Shown here: positions 63,560-64,000 of the stretch, piece after piece
Layout: each line of letters opens with the position of its first letter
Numbering within the stretch: position 1 is the first letter of the stretch
Origin: Diaporthe sp. PMI_573
Lineage: Eukaryota; Ascomycota; Sordariomycetes; Diaporthales; Diaporthaceae
Assembly: GCA_021399435.1 (NCBI GenBank)
Contig: JAJTUP010000025.1
Location: 62,001-126,000, forward strand
Reading direction: 5' to 3'
DNA length: 64,000 bases
The notes under the pieces: model-generated
Databases searched by the model: none
Told to the model about the DNA's origin: nothing
The model's input: the letters and a program-made list of their open reading frames with translations, nothing else
Made by a program: the position numbers and the translations under genes

Positions 63560-64000
63560 ATGTCTAAACAAGAAGAGCAACAGCTGCCCAACTACGGGCC
63601 GACTGATTATGTCAAGTTCTTCGGTGCCGGCGCCCTCGCGGCGACCCTCACACATGGCGTATGCTCTCCCTTGAAACTCCCCGACGTCAATGGAAGGACG
63701 AGCTGACATCCCATCCAGGCAGCAACACCGATCGATGTCGTCAAGACAAGAATACAAGTCGACGACGCTATGAAGGGACTTAATATGGTTAAGGCAGGAC
63801 GCACAATTGTTGCCAAAGAAGGTGCATCAGCCCTCCTCACAGGCTTCGGTCCCACAGCGGTTGGATACTTGATCCAAGGTGGTGGAAAGTTTGCAGGCTA
63901 CGAATTCTTCAAGAAGAAGTTCATCGAGATGAGCGGATCGACCGAGAAGGCAACTCAGAACCGCACCGCCATCTACCTGGGCGCATCCGCCACCGCAGAG
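63560..64000 (+). CDS. mir1: Mitochondrial phosphate carrier, partial (5' part)
   Basis: Exon one 63560-63658 (33 codons), a 60-bp intron (GTATGC to ATCCAG), then exon two from 63719 past the window end. The N-terminus MSKQEEQQLPNYGPTDYVKF is followed by the first carrier repeat with its signature ATPIDVVKTRIQV and the phosphate-carrier block ALLTGFGPTAVGYLIQGGGK, then FAGYEFFKKKF. These match yeast Mir1/Pic2-type carriers, which import phosphate with protons across the inner mitochondrial membrane. About 127 residues of roughly 310 are visible. Mir1 versus Pic2 cannot be settled from this part. Confidence 0.88.

Noticed and set aside
1..64000. CRISPR arrays, bacterial-type operons, rRNA genes, intact transposons
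   Set aside because: None seen; intron-rich genes and fungal families show a eukaryotic nuclear region, and no transposase, reverse transcriptase or long terminal repeats are visible.

Overview
This window is nuclear DNA of a filamentous ascomycete (Pezizomycotina). Genes are separated by long spacers. Introns are short (about 47-105 bp) and mostly GT-AG. The gene families are typical of plant- or soil-associated fungi: HET-domain proteins, a fungal ubiquitin-like-domain protein, a Zn2Cys6 regulator, a Yap-type bZIP, secreted GH35 and GH43 enzymes, and a viroplasmin-domain protein. Exon structures were worked out by eye from splice sites, reading phase and family motifs; no search was run. 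The species cannot be named from the sequence alone.

Layout. 0.5-9.7 kb, all on the minus strand: a small secreted protein, an arylsulfotransferase-family protein and a secreted GH35 beta-galactosidase. 10.5-13.4 kb (+): a 904-residue protein with a STAND-type N-terminus, coiled coil, ubiquitin-like domain and perfect proline-rich repeats. 13.4-16.6 kb: no protein gene, but an intron-containing tRNA-Phe(GAA). 16.6-20.6 kb (+): a single-pass Pro/Ser/Thr-rich membrane protein whose signal peptide lies out of frame, an SDR relic and a small membrane protein. 20.7-25.5 kb: a decayed zone with a frameshifted double-viroplasmin gene, a HET relic, a gene with two TAG stops and an AT-rich stretch. 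25.5-37.2 kb: an island of seven unrecognised, mostly membrane-anchored or helical proteins, one with a J-domain-like fold that lacks HPD. 40.4-43.4 kb: a disordered Pro-rich protein and a secreted GH43 enzyme. 45-50.8 kb: a monooxygenase relic, two NAD(P) reductases and a bZIP factor, with matching 10-bp ACGT repeat arrays before the SDR and bZIP genes. 51.2-59.4 kb: a compact set of carboxylesterase, salicylate-hydroxylase-like FAD monooxygenase, Zn2Cys6 regulator and quercetinase-like bicupin dioxygenase. 60.5-64 kb: an intact HET-domain gene and the start of a mitochondrial phosphate carrier that runs off the window.

How genes may work together. The 51-59 kb genes fit a flavonol or aromatic-ester breakdown cluster: the bicupin would open the flavonol ring to a depside, the esterase would split the depside, the flavin monooxygenase would hydroxylate a phenolic product, and the Zn2Cys6 protein, divergent from the monooxygenase, would control the set. 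The bZIP and the neighbouring SDR share promoter repeats, suggesting a small autoregulated circuit. The GH35 and GH43 enzymes are extracellular plant-polysaccharide degraders. The 25-37 kb island is the most obscure part of the window and the best candidate for undescribed biology.
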